Assembly: GCF_963675165.1 (NCBI RefSeq) | Contig: NC_087382.1 | Span: forward strand, 6,186,315 to 6,250,314 | DNA: 64,000 nucleotides | Origin: Halichondria panicea | Taxonomy: Eukaryota; Porifera; Demospongiae; Suberitida; Halichondriidae | Direction of reading: 5' to 3' | Shown here: positions 29,930 to 64,000 of the stretch, one piece after another | Layout: each line of letters starts with the position of its first letter | Position numbering within the stretch: position 1 is the stretch's first letter | Made by a program: the position numbers and the translations under genes | The notes under the pieces: model-generated | The model's database searches: none | What the model was told of the DNA's origin: nothing | The model's input: the letters and a program-made list of their open reading frames with translations, nothing else

Positions 29930-32900
29930 TTATTGTGAGCCACAATGTGAAGTGTATTGTAGCTTAGCTGTTATTTTTCGTGATCCAATACCATCTCTGA
30001 GCCTCTCTTTGGTCACCGTTAGCTTCACAGGAGCAGGGGGATAGTTAGCAGTGTTTGATCCAACTGTAGCACTACGCGATCTAGGTCTCTTTGAGGTCGG
30101 CCTTATTGCCACAGGGCCGGAGAGAGATGCTGAACGTGAGTGTTTTTCACGGTTGTGTTTTTTGAGGTAACTCTGGAGCTGCTCAGATGTTGACTTGCTT
30201 AGGTTTTCAGCCATGGCTAGTTGGGCGTTTCTTGAGGGAGAAGGAGGTTCTTTTGCTGAGAGACCTCTGAACATGACATTGGCCGTTCCACAGCGCGATC
30301 CTTGTCTGGAAGCAAGATTGGAGAGTTGTCTGGCTGTCTTGACGATTGTATCGTTCTCAGGCAACTTGAATGGGGCACTGTTATCAACATCATAAAGACC
30401 TGTAAATTGAACAGGTGTTTGTGTAAATGAACTGGCCCAAACTGGTGCATTATATAATATGTACAAAAATCTAGCTAATGTATAGGAGCATAGTTCTCAA
30501 ATTCTGTATACTGTATACACGGGAAAATTTGGCAAGCGTTTTAGTTTGGCTATTTGGCAAAAAAATCGCCAAATTTAAGGGGACTACTGCCATACCAGGT
30601 CTGTTGTCTTCATCATTATCCTTTTCAAATGAAAACTTGAAATCCTCATCCTCCAGATAGGAGTCATGATCATTATTCAACAACCCATGTCCTCCTCTGG
30701 CTTGACTTTTATCGGGAGCCCAGATGTAGCGTACATCAGAGTCACTCGTACATGGTCTATTCTTGGTAGTATCGGAAGTAAATTCACCAGTCGCAGCCAT
30801 TCTTATCATGTTCAGTACAATGGTCTTTTCTATATGTGAGTGTGTGTATGTGTGTCATGCAAGTTGTCGAATGCATTAATTACTGTATAATATCAAATGG
30901 TTCTATCGCATCGTGTCACTTGTTCTACCACTATATACATGCATCAAAACGTTATATATACCACTATCAGATGCAGCTTTAAGCCATGCTTGGCAAGCTG
31001 GGATGGAGTCAGTCTGCAGTATCTGGCACATAAGATCGAGCAGCTGTGGAAAAACAATATTACAAATTAACAGATTTTCATGTTAGAGCAATCATTAACT
31101 GAAAGCTATATACGTGCCTAGCAATTAAGAGAGTTGAAAATTACGTCACTCTATATGCATGTATCATTAACCTTGCTATCGTCCATGTGGTCAAACTGGC
31201 TGACTAGATTTCTTCGGCCTACAGCCCCTCCTCCTCGGGATGTTGGGGGCTGTCCCAGTGCTCGGTGGATGGCGCTGTTGGCCTTTTTCTCTAGCTCATC
31301 TCTCCACGCAAAAGTCACCGGAACTGCACGCAGTGGGATAGAGTGGAAAATGTATGGAAGAGATAATGGCTAACGACCAACATGAAGCTATATAAAGGCC
31401 AGACAATACACCCATGCAGGTCCCAGTATACTGGCCAAAACTTTAATGTGCCCATTATTTATTATGCCTCGGTGCGCATGTGCAAGCGAGGTATACAGTA
31501 GTGTGTTTATGTGTCTGTGTCTGTGTGTAGACTGCTACAGCTGCTCAAGGATCAATGAAGTGCACATAAGAGTTTCTATACAGGCTTTTAGTCATGTTTT
31601 CTTGGATTTTATTCGTGGATTTGCAAAATAATGCTTCGTTCTCGAGGTACTTGGAATGCCATTTCAGCCATTTCAGAAAAGTGCGTATATAGAATAACTT
31701 ATCCACGGAGTGTGGCTATACTCTACTTAGTAGTTAGCTCTGCACTAGAACGCTAGCTATTGGTAGTTGCAAGAGTGAGAAGAGAGCTGCAAGGCTCTGT
31801 TGATGTAACCATTCATTTTAGACTGGGGACTTTTGGCATCGATCGTTTTTAACAACAATCATGGTCGATCATTACCCCCACTCTTTGTGATTCTGGATTC
31901 TGCCGGTATATACCCATGCAGTAATTTTTAAATGTTATAATGTGTGTAAAAAAGCTATTGCTATAGCTAGTAGCTTTAGCTTTGACACCTCCATGCACAC
32001 GCGGTGCTTTCATATTTTATAGGGGTTCCAACTGCAGCCACTAAAAGTTAACTTGAAGCTAAAAAAACATAAAGTACTAATTACAAAGGCTTAGTGCTAA
32101 TAGCCATAATAAAATTATAGATTTGGTTGCTATGGTTGCATGAGAAGCGTATAGCGGGTATTTTCGTTGGGATAACATTTTCGGGGAAAGCTGACCTTCA
32201 TGAAAATTTCCCCCACGAAGCACGCATGGTTTACCAGTTTTACTCACGAAAATCACTGTTTTTGAGTTGAGCAAACTTTTTACCCCACGAAAAAATAGAG
32301 TCATTATTAGTGTAATAATGTACATGCGATTTGTCTAGCGTATACCTAGATTTCTCACCTACTCCTACTGCAGGTAGTAGGTGTCCCCGTGCACTGAATC
32401 TGGTGCTTGCTGGGGGATAATACTGCTGCCGGAAGTCCTGACCGGAGGGAGCTGACATCAGGTACCTTGGCTCGGTGTTGTCCTCAATGCAGCAGATAGG
32501 AGCATCCAGCAGGCCTTTGATGTGGCGAGCACGTACTACAAACATTATTGTACAGGTACCTTAGATGTACTTATTGAGACGAGTACCAAAATTGAACAAG
32601 CCCAACTGCCAGGACTTGACCTAGTTTATCTAGCTATGCATATTATACCTGGATGAGGGTTATTCCTAGTGTAGAATCCTATCTTTTTAGGAAGGCCTCC
32701 ACTTTGCAGGGCTTCTCGGTCATACTTGTTCAGCTTGTGGCTATGATCATATTGCTGCAGTAGAATTAATAGCTAGCTCTTTACCTGTTAATATTAATAT
32801 AGTCACACCTACAGCTAGCTGATTGTGATCTAACTAGTGTGAATTTTTATTGCTACCTTGGAGTAAATTGGCTTGTAGTCCTTGGCTCCAGATGGGGCTG

Positions 32901-32970
32901 AAAATCCAAAGGTTAGTGGATCTCTGAGGAGAAGCCCTTCTTGGCCCTTAGGGATAAAGGAGTTTGCCAT
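29930..32970 (-). CDS. TBATA: TBATA (SPATIAL) homologue
   Basis: Seven exons on the minus strand: 32970-32857, 32754-32649, 32535-32359, 31323-31172, 31043-30962, 30829-30596 and 30441-29930. They give 1377 nt, 458 aa, with every join in phase. Residues near 60-95 read GFYTRNNPHPVRARHIKG then APICCIED, matching the FFSRHHPHPQHVTHIQDLTG block of vertebrate TBATA. Residues 184-220 read LLDLMCQILQTDSIPACQAW then a helical stretch, matching its LELLCRILETDLLSAIQFW block. The tail is basic and Ser-rich, longer than the 351-aa human protein. In vertebrates the protein is linked to thymic stroma, testis and microtubule structures; a ciliary or microtubule role here is inference. Divergent from NF-kappaB. 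The last exon is the source of relics A-C. Confidence 0.85.
31458..32010. repeat. Dispersed repeat in TBATA intron 3
   Basis: Matches the 63470-63680 region in opposite orientation: the words GACTTTTGGCATCGATCG, AATCATGGTCGATCATTACC and a CACCGCG-type end with GAAAGC. Part of an interspersed family; the full extent is not clear. Confidence 0.55.
32148..32296. mobile_element. Eroded MITE, CCGTATAGCGGG family, in TBATA intron 3
   Basis: The left end CGTATAGCGGGTATTTTCGT is clear. The interior has AAGCTGACCTTCATGAAAAT and TTTTACCCCACGAAAAA. The right terminal bases are lost. Confidence 0.6.
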
Positions 32971-33508
32971 GTTACTGTGAGATCAACGCTGAAGACTGAA
33001 GCTAGCTCTAAGTGTTAGTTGCTGTTGCTAGGACTAAGTACTGTTACTAGGTTTGTAATTATCAGACAAGCTGTAAACTACTAGCTGGGCTCACTGAGCT
33101 AGCTCGAGTGTGCAAAGCAGCCCCTCCCACCTATCTACAAGTTCTTCTTACGCTTATTTAGAATGATCATGATGTCACTATGATGTTATTTGAACTTTGA
33201 CCTCACAGTAATCCGATTGGTTGAGTAGGTGGATATGGAATTCACTAATGAAAGAAGGGGATTTTCTTTGACAGTCTCTTTTGGGTTTTTCCCAACTGTT
33301 TTATAGTCGTAAAGCGGTTTAAAATACTGGAGCGAAGTGTTGCAAGCTTGACAATTAACTGGATAGAGGGACCAAACGCGAGTATAAAAGGAAAAGCACC
33401 TACCAATCAGGAAGGAAACAAGATATTAAGCACTGTAGTATAAGTATAGTACATTGAGACCAGAGCAGCTAGCGCACCCTATAAAAGTTTGACAAGTTTG
33501 ACTGTGGC
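32971..33508. promoter_or_regulatory. 538-bp divergent promoter between TBATA and NF-kappaB
   Basis: The two ATGs face away from each other. Two kappaB-like sites are seen: GGGGATTTTC at 33257-33266 and GGGTTTTTCCC at 33283-33293. A TATA-like CTATAAAAG at 33479-33487 lies 22 bp before the NF-kappaB ATG, so if used the leader would be extremely short or the start would be further in. The sites suggest possible autoregulation; this is inference. Confidence 0.5.
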
Positions 33509-46721
<13,213 letters not shown>

Positions 46722-47678
46722 CTGCCCCCCCCTCCAACACACACACACAAACAAACACTTCTCTTTATTTTCACACCGTATGCAATTTTGGAACTCGTAG
46801 TTAGTACGCTCTCATATATTATTGTAAACTCTTGATCGCTTTTCAATTTCGTTGTAATAGGATTTTTGGGTGTGTAACCTTCATAGATAATTATTAGAGA
46901 ACTTCCTATAATATTATACTCAGTTTATACGTCAATTATGGTTGTTACGATATTACAATTGTTGGAGCACTAACTCATGAACTATTATTATATAATTATT
47001 TGACAAGTAAGAGTTGCATGGATGGTTTTGTCGACACTGGTGATTGCATGTGCATAATGTAGTTTAAAATGCCTAATTACTGATACCTTTATAATTATAT
47101 AATATGTATTCCCCTTCGGTCCAGCACGCGCACCACGTCCCACATTATAATTATAGTACGCTGATCAAAAGTGGTCTGTGTATATAATATACTGTACCCG
47201 CCCTAGCTTATATTAATGGTAAAAAGAAGCTTAAACCGGTATGTATATAGTCTTAAAAGGCTGTGTCTGGGTACTTGTGATTGTGGCGTACACCACGTAC
47301 TGGATAAACAACACACGGCTAGAATTATAGTCATATAAGGACATGCATGACACGGCATTGTGATGTGTGTACAAGTGATCTCGCTCCTTCTTCAAGGAAT
47401 TGTTATCTGGTAGACTAATAATTATACGTAACATATGTTACCACTTGTGTTGTGTCTTGCCTGGTTGTTACCCTGAGCAATAGGTTTCACCTTTCCACCC
47501 CCTCCACAACAACCTCATGTGCATGCCCTCAGGCAATAGTTACCAAACTGCAGTCAGGGTGCCTGATGTGTGGGTGTATAATTGGCTACTAATTTATTGT
47601 TGTTTCCCATAATACATGCTTTGTCTTCAGGTTTGTCTACATCACTCCTGGCCATGTTGTAACATCAATCACTGTTGC
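46722..47678. other. 3' flank of NF-kappaB and upstream flank of the CUB gene
   Basis: No gene seen in this 950 bp. Short ORFs lack coding character. The 3' UTR of NF-kappaB must end here; no strong isolated polyadenylation site could be chosen by eye. Confidence 0.5.
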
Positions 47679-47686
47679 TATAAAAT
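47679..47686 (+). promoter_or_regulatory. TATA box of the CUB-domain gene
   Basis: TATAAAAT, 66 bp upstream of the ATG at 47752. It overlaps an AATAAA that could otherwise serve as a polyadenylation signal for the upstream gene. Confidence 0.5.
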
Positions 47687-47751
47687 AAAGTGATTGTCTA
47701 AAGGCTGGGCATTGTTTTGTTTAGTGTGATTGTGCTGTGCAGGATAAAGTA

Positions 47752-50480
47752 ATGTCTTCAATTCTGTTACTCACTCTATTAGTAGCATCACTGTCTTCCT
47801 CTGTGAGAAGTTTTGATTTTGATGTGAGTGCTTACATTGACTGTGGTGTACAAGGGTTTGTGGAGAGAAAGTAAGTTTGCAAACGCATTCTACCCTAGCT
47901 ATGCAAAGCCATGCATTATAGAAATTGTGTGCCTTACTATATGATTTCTGTGTTACAAGTTTTGTACATGTGGTACATGTGTATATATACTGGTACCAGC
48001 CATACATTACTTTAATAATCTTCTGACCCTGTAAACCACCATAGTTAATATATATACCACTGCTGCCCAAAAGTGTGTGGATAGAAATACTACATTCTTC
48101 GATGTCCTGTGACCATATGCATGCATTGCCTAATCTCACTGAACCCATCCACCACAGCCAACGAAAATGCTACCGAACACGGGTAGAAGGTGATCCATGC
48201 AATCCGATTGGTTGCAACTCTACTGTCATTCCAAGAACCAACTTTAGTATTACCCTCCAGCCGTCACAGGGTGGTGCGTTGCAAACTAAATTCTGGAGCC
48301 CGGGAAATATTCGCAACCCTCCAAGAAATTACCAGAACAATCGCCAGTGCCAATACCATCTCGTCTGTCCAGCAGGGCAAGTGCTCTTTTTTGGATTTAG
48401 AGCTGGCAACTTTGACTTAGAGCCAGCTGAAACCGATTTCTGTCTAGACTACGTGTTCGTCGAGGATTTTTCTGAAGGTAGTTTTCTATTGTGTGGATCT
48501 CAAGCACAAAGATCTTGGACAAGAGCAGCTCCGCTAAGAGTGGAGTTTAGGAGCAATGCAGGAGGACGTTATCCAGGGTTTCAGATAGATGCAATATGTG
48601 TTCAGCCTGAGTTGGGAAACCAGCCTGGGTGTACGTCTCCTCCTCCCGACAATGTGACTATTGCAGGCAGGAAAAAAAGGGCCACAGTGGTAGGTGTTAA
48701 TAGTTATTTTACTGTAATTTAGTAGAAGATGAACAGTACCGTATAGTTGGTAATTTTCGTGGGGCAAAATATTCGTGGTTTTCGTGATTGGAGGTCTAAC
48801 CACAAATATTTTACCCACGAATGAAGCGACCTTGCCTACCTTTACCTACAATCCAAGCAGCAACCACGAAAATATTATCCATGAAATGTCTCAATATTGC
48901 TGAACCACAAATATTTTGTCCCCCGAAAATTACCCGCTATACGGTATACACATTTTGTATAATAAATATGGCTGATGGAACTATTAAGTTATCTGCACCT
49001 ATCGCTCAGTATATAAAGTAAATTACTTTCGATAGTAAGCTAATGTATAGCAATTCATGCAAGTATTTCCATGGACTTTCCAATTTTGTGAGGCATGCAT
49101 ATAGTACACAATTACTGCTACAATTAATGTGATTTGCAGGACAAGAGGAGCGTGGTTCCTCTAGTCGGCAACTGTGTACGTGTCCCGAGAGAAGGCTCCA
49201 TACTCTACAAAAACCATGTCCTAAAAGTAGAAGTGAATGGACACATTGTAAGAACGTTTCGCTCCATTCGCAGATTGATTTTTTGGACTGGTTTCAGAGG
49301 AGTGAGAGCGTTTTACAGAAGTACGAATGAGCTCATTTTTGGCTCTGGTCAACTGAAAATCATTAACAATTGTGCCTACTACTATACATTTGACATACCA
49401 CCTCAGGTTTGTCACATAATTATAAGTATAGTAATGACGTCTAATAGAAAGAAAAGGTTGAATAAAGAGTTTTGATCTGTAAGTATTGTAGTACGTGGAA
49501 GTCCAACCATTTGAATTTGTTGACGCTCAACAATGATTCTTGTATATAGCAGCTTCGGAATCCTTGTTTCCATTCTGCCTAACTTGCAGTAGTATCAAGG
49601 GTGTATAAAAGAATTACGAGAGTGACTACTAGTACACGTAGCAATCAAAATTCAAAACGTGGGCGGATGTATGAAATGCTAAAAATAGAAATTTCTATTT
49701 TAGCACATTCATCTACCCACGCTTTAAATTTGTACGCCCTTGGTAGTATCTTAAGATTCACCCTTTGTGCTAACTTAATGAACAGAAGGCATACAAAGTT
49801 ACAATTTGGACAATACACCTTGCCTACAAACACATTTTCTGTAACCGACTACACTTGTACACGTAGGAAATCTATCTCAAACCAGGCCACATTGATTGGA
49901 CATAATTTTAACTACTTTGATTCTCATGCCTACATGATTACAGTTGGAGCCTACTGATAGTGAGACTGAGCTTATCACCCTACTGCTCAATGCCACTGTG
50001 GCCTTCATCAGGGACGAGGACACTGAGGACACACCCACTGCCCCACCCACAAGGTTCCCTCCACACCTGGGACTCAAATTCAACTTCAATCTAGGAGTGT
50101 ATACCAAGAAATACCATTACAGTGAGTCCCTTGATTTAAATTTAAAGTGTTATCGCCAAGGGAACAAGCATTAAATTTCTTTATAATGAGTATATACTGT
50201 AGAGAGCATGAAGTATAGAATCTCAAGTATGACTGAGTTTTAAAGACTTTCAGATATATGTACATTCTGACCTTAGCAATATATAAAAGCCTAATCCTAA
50301 TTCATACACCCATGCACACATGCAGAAAGAAGCTCGTACTCACATGTGCACAGCGACCCTCGAGTATCACAGGAGGCACTAGCCACAGCACTCAATTGGC
50401 AAAATGCCTGCAATGTATTTCTGAGGGAGTCAGCTTTATCCTATCTTCAAATACTTACCGAGAATGGCATATCACCATGA
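47752..50480 (+). CDS. Secreted CUB-domain protein with internal furin-like site
   Basis: Five exons: 47752-47870, 48158-48689, 49140-49406, 49944-50121 and 50326-50480 (TGA); 416 aa, all joins in phase. Residues 1-20 are a signal peptide (SSILLLTLLVASLSSSVRS). Exon 2 encodes a CUB-like domain: CQYHLVCPAGQVLFFGFRA, FDLEPAETDFCLDYVFVED, LLCG, PLRVEFRSN and a closing GFQIDAICV. Then come a Pro-rich hinge and RKKR (about 211-214), a furin-type site, followed by DKR at the start of exon 3. The C-terminal half (FNFNLGVYTKKYHY; QEALATALNWQNACNVFLRE) matches no family I recognise. It is probably cleaved into a CUB fragment and a C-terminal fragment. A peptide-releasing or matrix role is possible but not shown. 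Confidence 0.75.
48739..48944. mobile_element. TA-flanked MITE, CCGTATAGCGGG family, in CUB gene intron 2
   Basis: Ends CCGTATAGTTGGTAATTTTC and GAAAATTACCCGCTATACGG, TA on both sides, 206 bp. The interior closely resembles the 6258 and 25474 copies (AATGAAGCGACCTTGCCTAC). Confidence 0.8.
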
Positions 50481-51193
50481 CGACAGCCAAGACAGTACTA
50501 GCCTATCAGACTAATTATCTTAATTTGTTTGTCCTATCTCCTTCTTGCACCATTCCCTTAATACAATATTATTTTCTGTCAGTACTTTCTGTCAGTACAT
50601 GTGTTGCAGCAAAGAAAAAGGCTTCTATTGACCAACCACTATAGACTAAACATATCACAATTCCAAACAGCATGATGACATCACAAGTATCAATTGTCTA
50701 TTGTAGCCCCTAACACATTTCAACGCATGCAGGCCCAGCGCCTCTTCATTACAGGCACTAGCTGTTAGTCTGCCCAAGGGTGATCACTATAACAACAGAT
50801 AAATCATGTCATCCTGACTCAGAAAAATACATCCATTCTTTACGGCTTCTCCATAGCCTTATCCATTTAGAACCACTCCTATTTAATGATCAGAATGTTT
50901 CGCAAGCAAAATCTGACTTATTATGACATACGATCTTTTCCAGAATGCAATAGTTACATGTAGATAGCAAAGGGTAAACTTTTCTGCTGATTTGGCTCTT
51001 TCGCAAAGGTTTTTCCCTTGCAAAATATTCTAGCAATAGCTAAATAAATGCATTCTCTATACAAGCATTAATTTTATCTGAATAATAACAAATTAGTAAA
51101 CAGTGGCAGAACAGCAACCAATCATAAACAAGACGGCACAACGAAAATTATGAGCTGTCCATTTACTGACACGCACAGTGTACCGCAATGTCT
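50481..51193. other. Convergent intergenic region, CUB gene to RPS14
   Basis: No gene seen. A fragment near 51020 (TTGCAAAATATTCTAGCAAT) resembles the CCGTATTACTAGAAT MITE end. Confidence 0.5.
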
Positions 51194-53364
<2,171 letters not shown>

Positions 53365-53664
53365 TCTAAAGCAATGAAGAATAACGTTGTATACAGGGAA
53401 GCTTCGATTATGTCCGGTAACGGCTTGGCTCTATCTACTTGGTAGTATGAAAATTACAAATACTATTAACAAACTCTACAAACTTCCCTGGACACATTTC
53501 TTAACACCAGTAGGGTCTCAAAATTCTATAACATTATACTAACTTAGGGCTCCACAATTCAAGCTTTCTCTGAGAGAAATACTATTTTATACGTGTCTTC
53601 TTAAGTCATTACAAACATATACACGACTACACAGAACCATGATTAGGTTGGATAGCATACTTAC

Positions 53665-53692
53665 CTTGTACGTTGTAAGAGAAGAAAGAAAG
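53665..53692 (-). promoter_or_regulatory. RPS14: RPS14 non-coding leader exon with TOP-like tract
   Basis: On the minus strand CTTTCTTCTCTTACAACG leads to AAG and the donor GTAAGTATGC at about 53664. A pyrimidine tract at the start of the mRNA is the TOP signal for growth-dependent translation of ribosomal protein mRNAs. The exact transcription start is not visible. Confidence 0.65.
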
Positions 53693-55938
53693 CTTATTGC
53701 GCATGCTCCAACTCTTGGAACATGTGTGATCGGGAAAACCCCTCAATTATCCGTATACGGAGAAGGCACTCCTCTCCGTAAATTAATATTCTTTTGGGGT
53801 TGCCAAGCCAGATACAAATCATCTTCTCTCGAGCTAATTATCACCTGTTGCAAGTAGAAAGGACTACACTATCATATCAAGACGCAACAGTAACCCTTGA
53901 ACCAGAAATTAACGTGTGGGAATTTGTCTGAAGTGAGTTTTTGAGAGGTGAATACTTCAATTACTGTAACTAGGCATACTGGACTGTGTATTAAAGACTA
54001 GCTAGTGCATGTACAACTGTGTAGTCCAGTGGTCACAGCATGGCCACTTTGTGTTTGTCTACCCTCACATGTAGCCTCAAGTATCAAACCCTACATAAGG
54101 TTTCCATCCACTAAGTTATTTTAGCCGAGCCGTTTCAATACCGTCATGTGTATGCCGTACTATGCTACAGTAGGCGAGACAAACCCCTTGTGTTCTGTGA
54201 CATTGCGGCCTGTCCCATTACACCAACTGTATATGCTCCTAGAACTTTCCTTAACAGTCTTTGAATCCTCTATAACTCAATTCACTTTGCTTAATAGTCC
54301 GTTACCGTGTGTGTAATCCTTTATAAATTGGCTTAATAATCCGTTACCGTGTTTACTAATGTGTGCTGAGTGCACGTACTGTAGTCCCATTGTAGCTGAA
54401 CAGCGGACATCTGTTGTGACAGTGTACACTGGCTTTATTCAAACACACAATTCGAGAGATAACTAACGTATTGAACGCTGTGTGAGAACCTGTGATACGG
54501 TTCATTGTGATTTGAACACACTGTACTATACACAGTGATACTGATAGAACATTAGGTACTTTGTGTTAGTGTGTGTGTGGTGTGTGCATGTTGACGTTGT
54601 GTGTGCGCGTGTGTGTGTAATTACAGCATGCAGATGATAGCATGATGTGTATAGACTGCAATGATATCAATTTCAGTGTTTAGCTTACTGTACTTGTACA
54701 CCTGACGAGCTTATATTGAGCCAGTATAGATTGTGTGTAGGCCAAACTTTCTCTTTTATGTGTGCATTTGTACCCACATAGGAATAACAATTACGTGTAG
54801 CTCTGTTATACCCATCGCCAAGTAACGAAACTGACCCTTAAACACATGTAAGTGACTCCTTTGATTCTATGTGTTTCGTTATTTGATTGCATAATGTGTG
54901 GTACTAGTTTGCAAAACTCTGTGGACTGCCTGAATTCCTAGATATTGTTTGGATAATTTCTGTAAATTTGTTGGCAACACAGTGCTTAGTGTCTGTACAT
55001 ACCCTTTATCTTGCATCACTGCGTCCTGTTTATGTTACAATTCCTTGTGTATTTGCTCAGAACTTGGCATTTATTTCATGTGGAAACCTTTGGCTGTGAT
55101 TTGCCTCACAAAGCAAACTGAGTAGTCATGCAGTGTTAGTCACTTATACTGGCTCTTCAAGTGCTTAATTCAGTAAAATCCCCTTTATGTGTATAATGAA
55201 CACACCTTTGGGACAAAGTTGTGGCCAGGTGGCCTGTGTTCACGGGTTGTTTTGTACACAAAATTTAGGGCTCGTGACTGGTCTTTATAATTATCGCAGT
55301 TGGCCTCCTTTCAGGGACGGCCACTAAAGAAGGTTCTACTGTTACTGATTGCATATCTTGGCTGCAACACAATGATAATTATGATTTCATAAGCATTCCG
55401 TAGTGGTGTACATTTACTTCAATAATAGTGTGTATTTACTTCATCATAACATTTGTTATGCCTAGTTTAGATACCCAAACACATTAGCACAGCATTCACT
55501 CAGACTATGGCAATATTATAGAAGCTAGACCCCATGAAATAGTCCCTGAGACACTCACAGAGATAATGAATGTAGTGAAGAATGGAAGGTGCTGAATCTG
55601 CACAGAAGATTGGCCTGAAAATGAGGTAACACAATCAGAGACATTTTTTCAAGGCTGCAATTCCCCCAACTACCTTATACCGAGTTTCATGAATGCGTAG
55701 TTAGTTATTCAATTGCAAATGACACAGTGCATGCCTATTTCTTATTTGCGTTTCTAACTATTGTGAATTGCATACAAGTATGCTAATTGTGTGCATATGC
55801 TCTTTCCTCTTTCCATTTAGAAGTCTTTCGTTTGCAATCTACAATGTATGCGAAAACTAACAATTCGCAATCTATAGAGTTTCGTAATCGAAACCCGATA
55901 TATGGTAATATTGATACCCTCTTATGTATACCTGCAGT
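53693..55938. other. 2.2-kb divergent region between RPS14 and EFA6
   Basis: No coding exon found. The first EFA6 coding exon begins right after an acceptor (CCTGCAG then TATG), so at least one non-coding leader exon of EFA6 probably lies in this stretch; I could not place it. Confidence 0.5.
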
Positions 55939-63122
<7,184 letters not shown>

Positions 63123-64000
63123 GGAAATTTGTTAGCCTTGGACTAACTTGTGTGTGTTAGTGGCAATTACATTTGAATGTATGCTACCATGTACAGAATT
63201 ATGTGCAATGTTATCATTCTGCATTCCTTTTTAATTTTGCAAAATTTTATCACTCTGTAGTAGATGTTTCTTGATTCTATTTAAACAGATTACATGTGTG
63301 TACAATTATAATTGTGGTGCTTAATTATTGAAATCCTTCACTATAAGCTTACTTACGGTAATTGAAAAAAATGTATATCCTATCAGCTGTATGTCCTACA
63401 TATATCACAGCACGGGGAGAGAGGGGGACAGTTAGCGGAGAATTACAAGAATTGCCATAATTATGCCAATACAATGAAAGCACCGCGAGTGCTGATATAT
63501 ACCTCGGTGGAGGTGCCAAAGCTACATAACATAAAGCTACTAATAGCGTTTTAACACATAATTATTATTATATCATGATTTGATGAATATTTTTTGCATA
63601 AAAAGTTGCAGAATCAGGGAAACTTAAGGAGTGGGTAATTATCGACCATGATTGTTAAAAACGATTGATGCCAAAAGTTTAAACCATGGCTGCATCGGTG
63701 ATTGCCGCCAAAATTAGCAGTAAAAAGTTAAACTAGGCCACGCACTGTTAGTTGCATACTTGTGTCAGATCAACCTCCCTCCTCGGTTTTGCTCACCTCC
63801 TCAATTAAGGCCATGTGCAAGTTGTGCACCAAAAAGCCAGTGCATCAAAAAAATCATTGTTCAGACTCCGTCCTTCATCGGGTCGAGCTAGTATTCTCAT
63901 ATGAAACAAGTATGTAACTAACAGTGGCCCTAGGTGTGTTTTAAAAAAATTGATACTGTTTTACAGAAGTGTAAAAATGGGTGCTGTTAATGTTTTTTTA
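63123..64000. other. 3' flank of EFA6 with a dispersed repeat
   Basis: No gene seen. 63476-63680 is an inverted-orientation relative of the repeat in TBATA intron 3 (GAAAGCACCGCGAGTGCTGA; TCGACCATGATTGTTAAAAA). Confidence 0.5.

Noticed and set aside
49601-49957. 118-codon ORF between CUB exons 3 and 4
   Set aside because: Lies in an intron; exon 3 to exon 4 is in phase and the ORF has no domain signal.

Overview
The window looks like a compact invertebrate nuclear genome, most likely a demosponge. The reasons are short introns with GT-AG ends, many small inverted-repeat elements, an NF-kappaB gene that keeps a p105-like ankyrin/death-domain half (as described in sponges), and other metazoan genes (TBATA, EFA6, RPS14). 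Phylum is inferred from gene content, not proven. I saw no LTR, retroviral or Polinton-like element.

Layout. (1) 402-2965, plus strand: the 3' exons of a gene for a coiled-coil protein with an acidic tail (Golgi GOLM/CASC4-like guess). (2) 3618-28376, minus strand: six copies of an intronless gene for a secreted, very Ser/Asp/Glu-rich protein with a related Cys module at each end. One copy carries a premature stop, and there is also the truncated tail of a further copy. Copies 2-5 sit in tandem units of about 2.4-2.6 kb. The spacers next to copies 2, 3 and 4 carry a fragment of the 3' end of the neighbouring TBATA gene, which shows how the array was copied. (3) 4.9-16.2 kb, between copies 1 and 2, is a graveyard of DNA elements: an apparent foldback element with 8-bp target duplications and a LINE fragment inside, a hAT-like element nested in a palindromic element, and several hairpin MITEs. 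(4) 29930-32970, minus: TBATA homologue, 7 exons, 458 codons. (5) 33509-46721, plus: NF-kappaB, 23 exons, 1035 codons, with Rel homology domain, NLS, glycine-rich region, ankyrin repeats, death domain and a DSGxxS degron. It is divergent from TBATA across 538 bp. (6) 47752-50480, plus: secreted CUB-domain protein, 5 exons, 416 codons. (7) 51194-53364, minus: ribosomal protein S14 (uS11), 4 coding exons plus a probable TOP leader exon. (8) 55939-63122, plus: EFA6/PSD-type Arf6 exchange factor with N-terminal PDZ, Sec7, PH and C-terminal coil, 20 exons, 858 codons.

The most interesting unexplained system is the acidic secreted gene family. It has a shared TATA promoter and upstream element, a signal peptide, paired Cys modules with matching spacing around a disordered core rich in possible phosphorylation sites, a core built from different expanding repeats in different copies (24-bp units 3-9 times, or 60-bp units 6 times), and a shared 2-base insertion that removes the last residues from every copy but one. 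An extracellular matrix, mineral-binding or adhesive role is inference only.

A second theme is a TA-flanked MITE family whose ends read CCGTATAGCGGGTAATTTTCG, seen about ten times between and inside genes. A third is introns framed by GT-rich 5' ends and CA-rich 3' ends in NF-kappaB. Exon joins were worked out by eye from reading-frame continuity and splice dinucleotides; every multi-exon CDS called complete sums to a whole number of codons.
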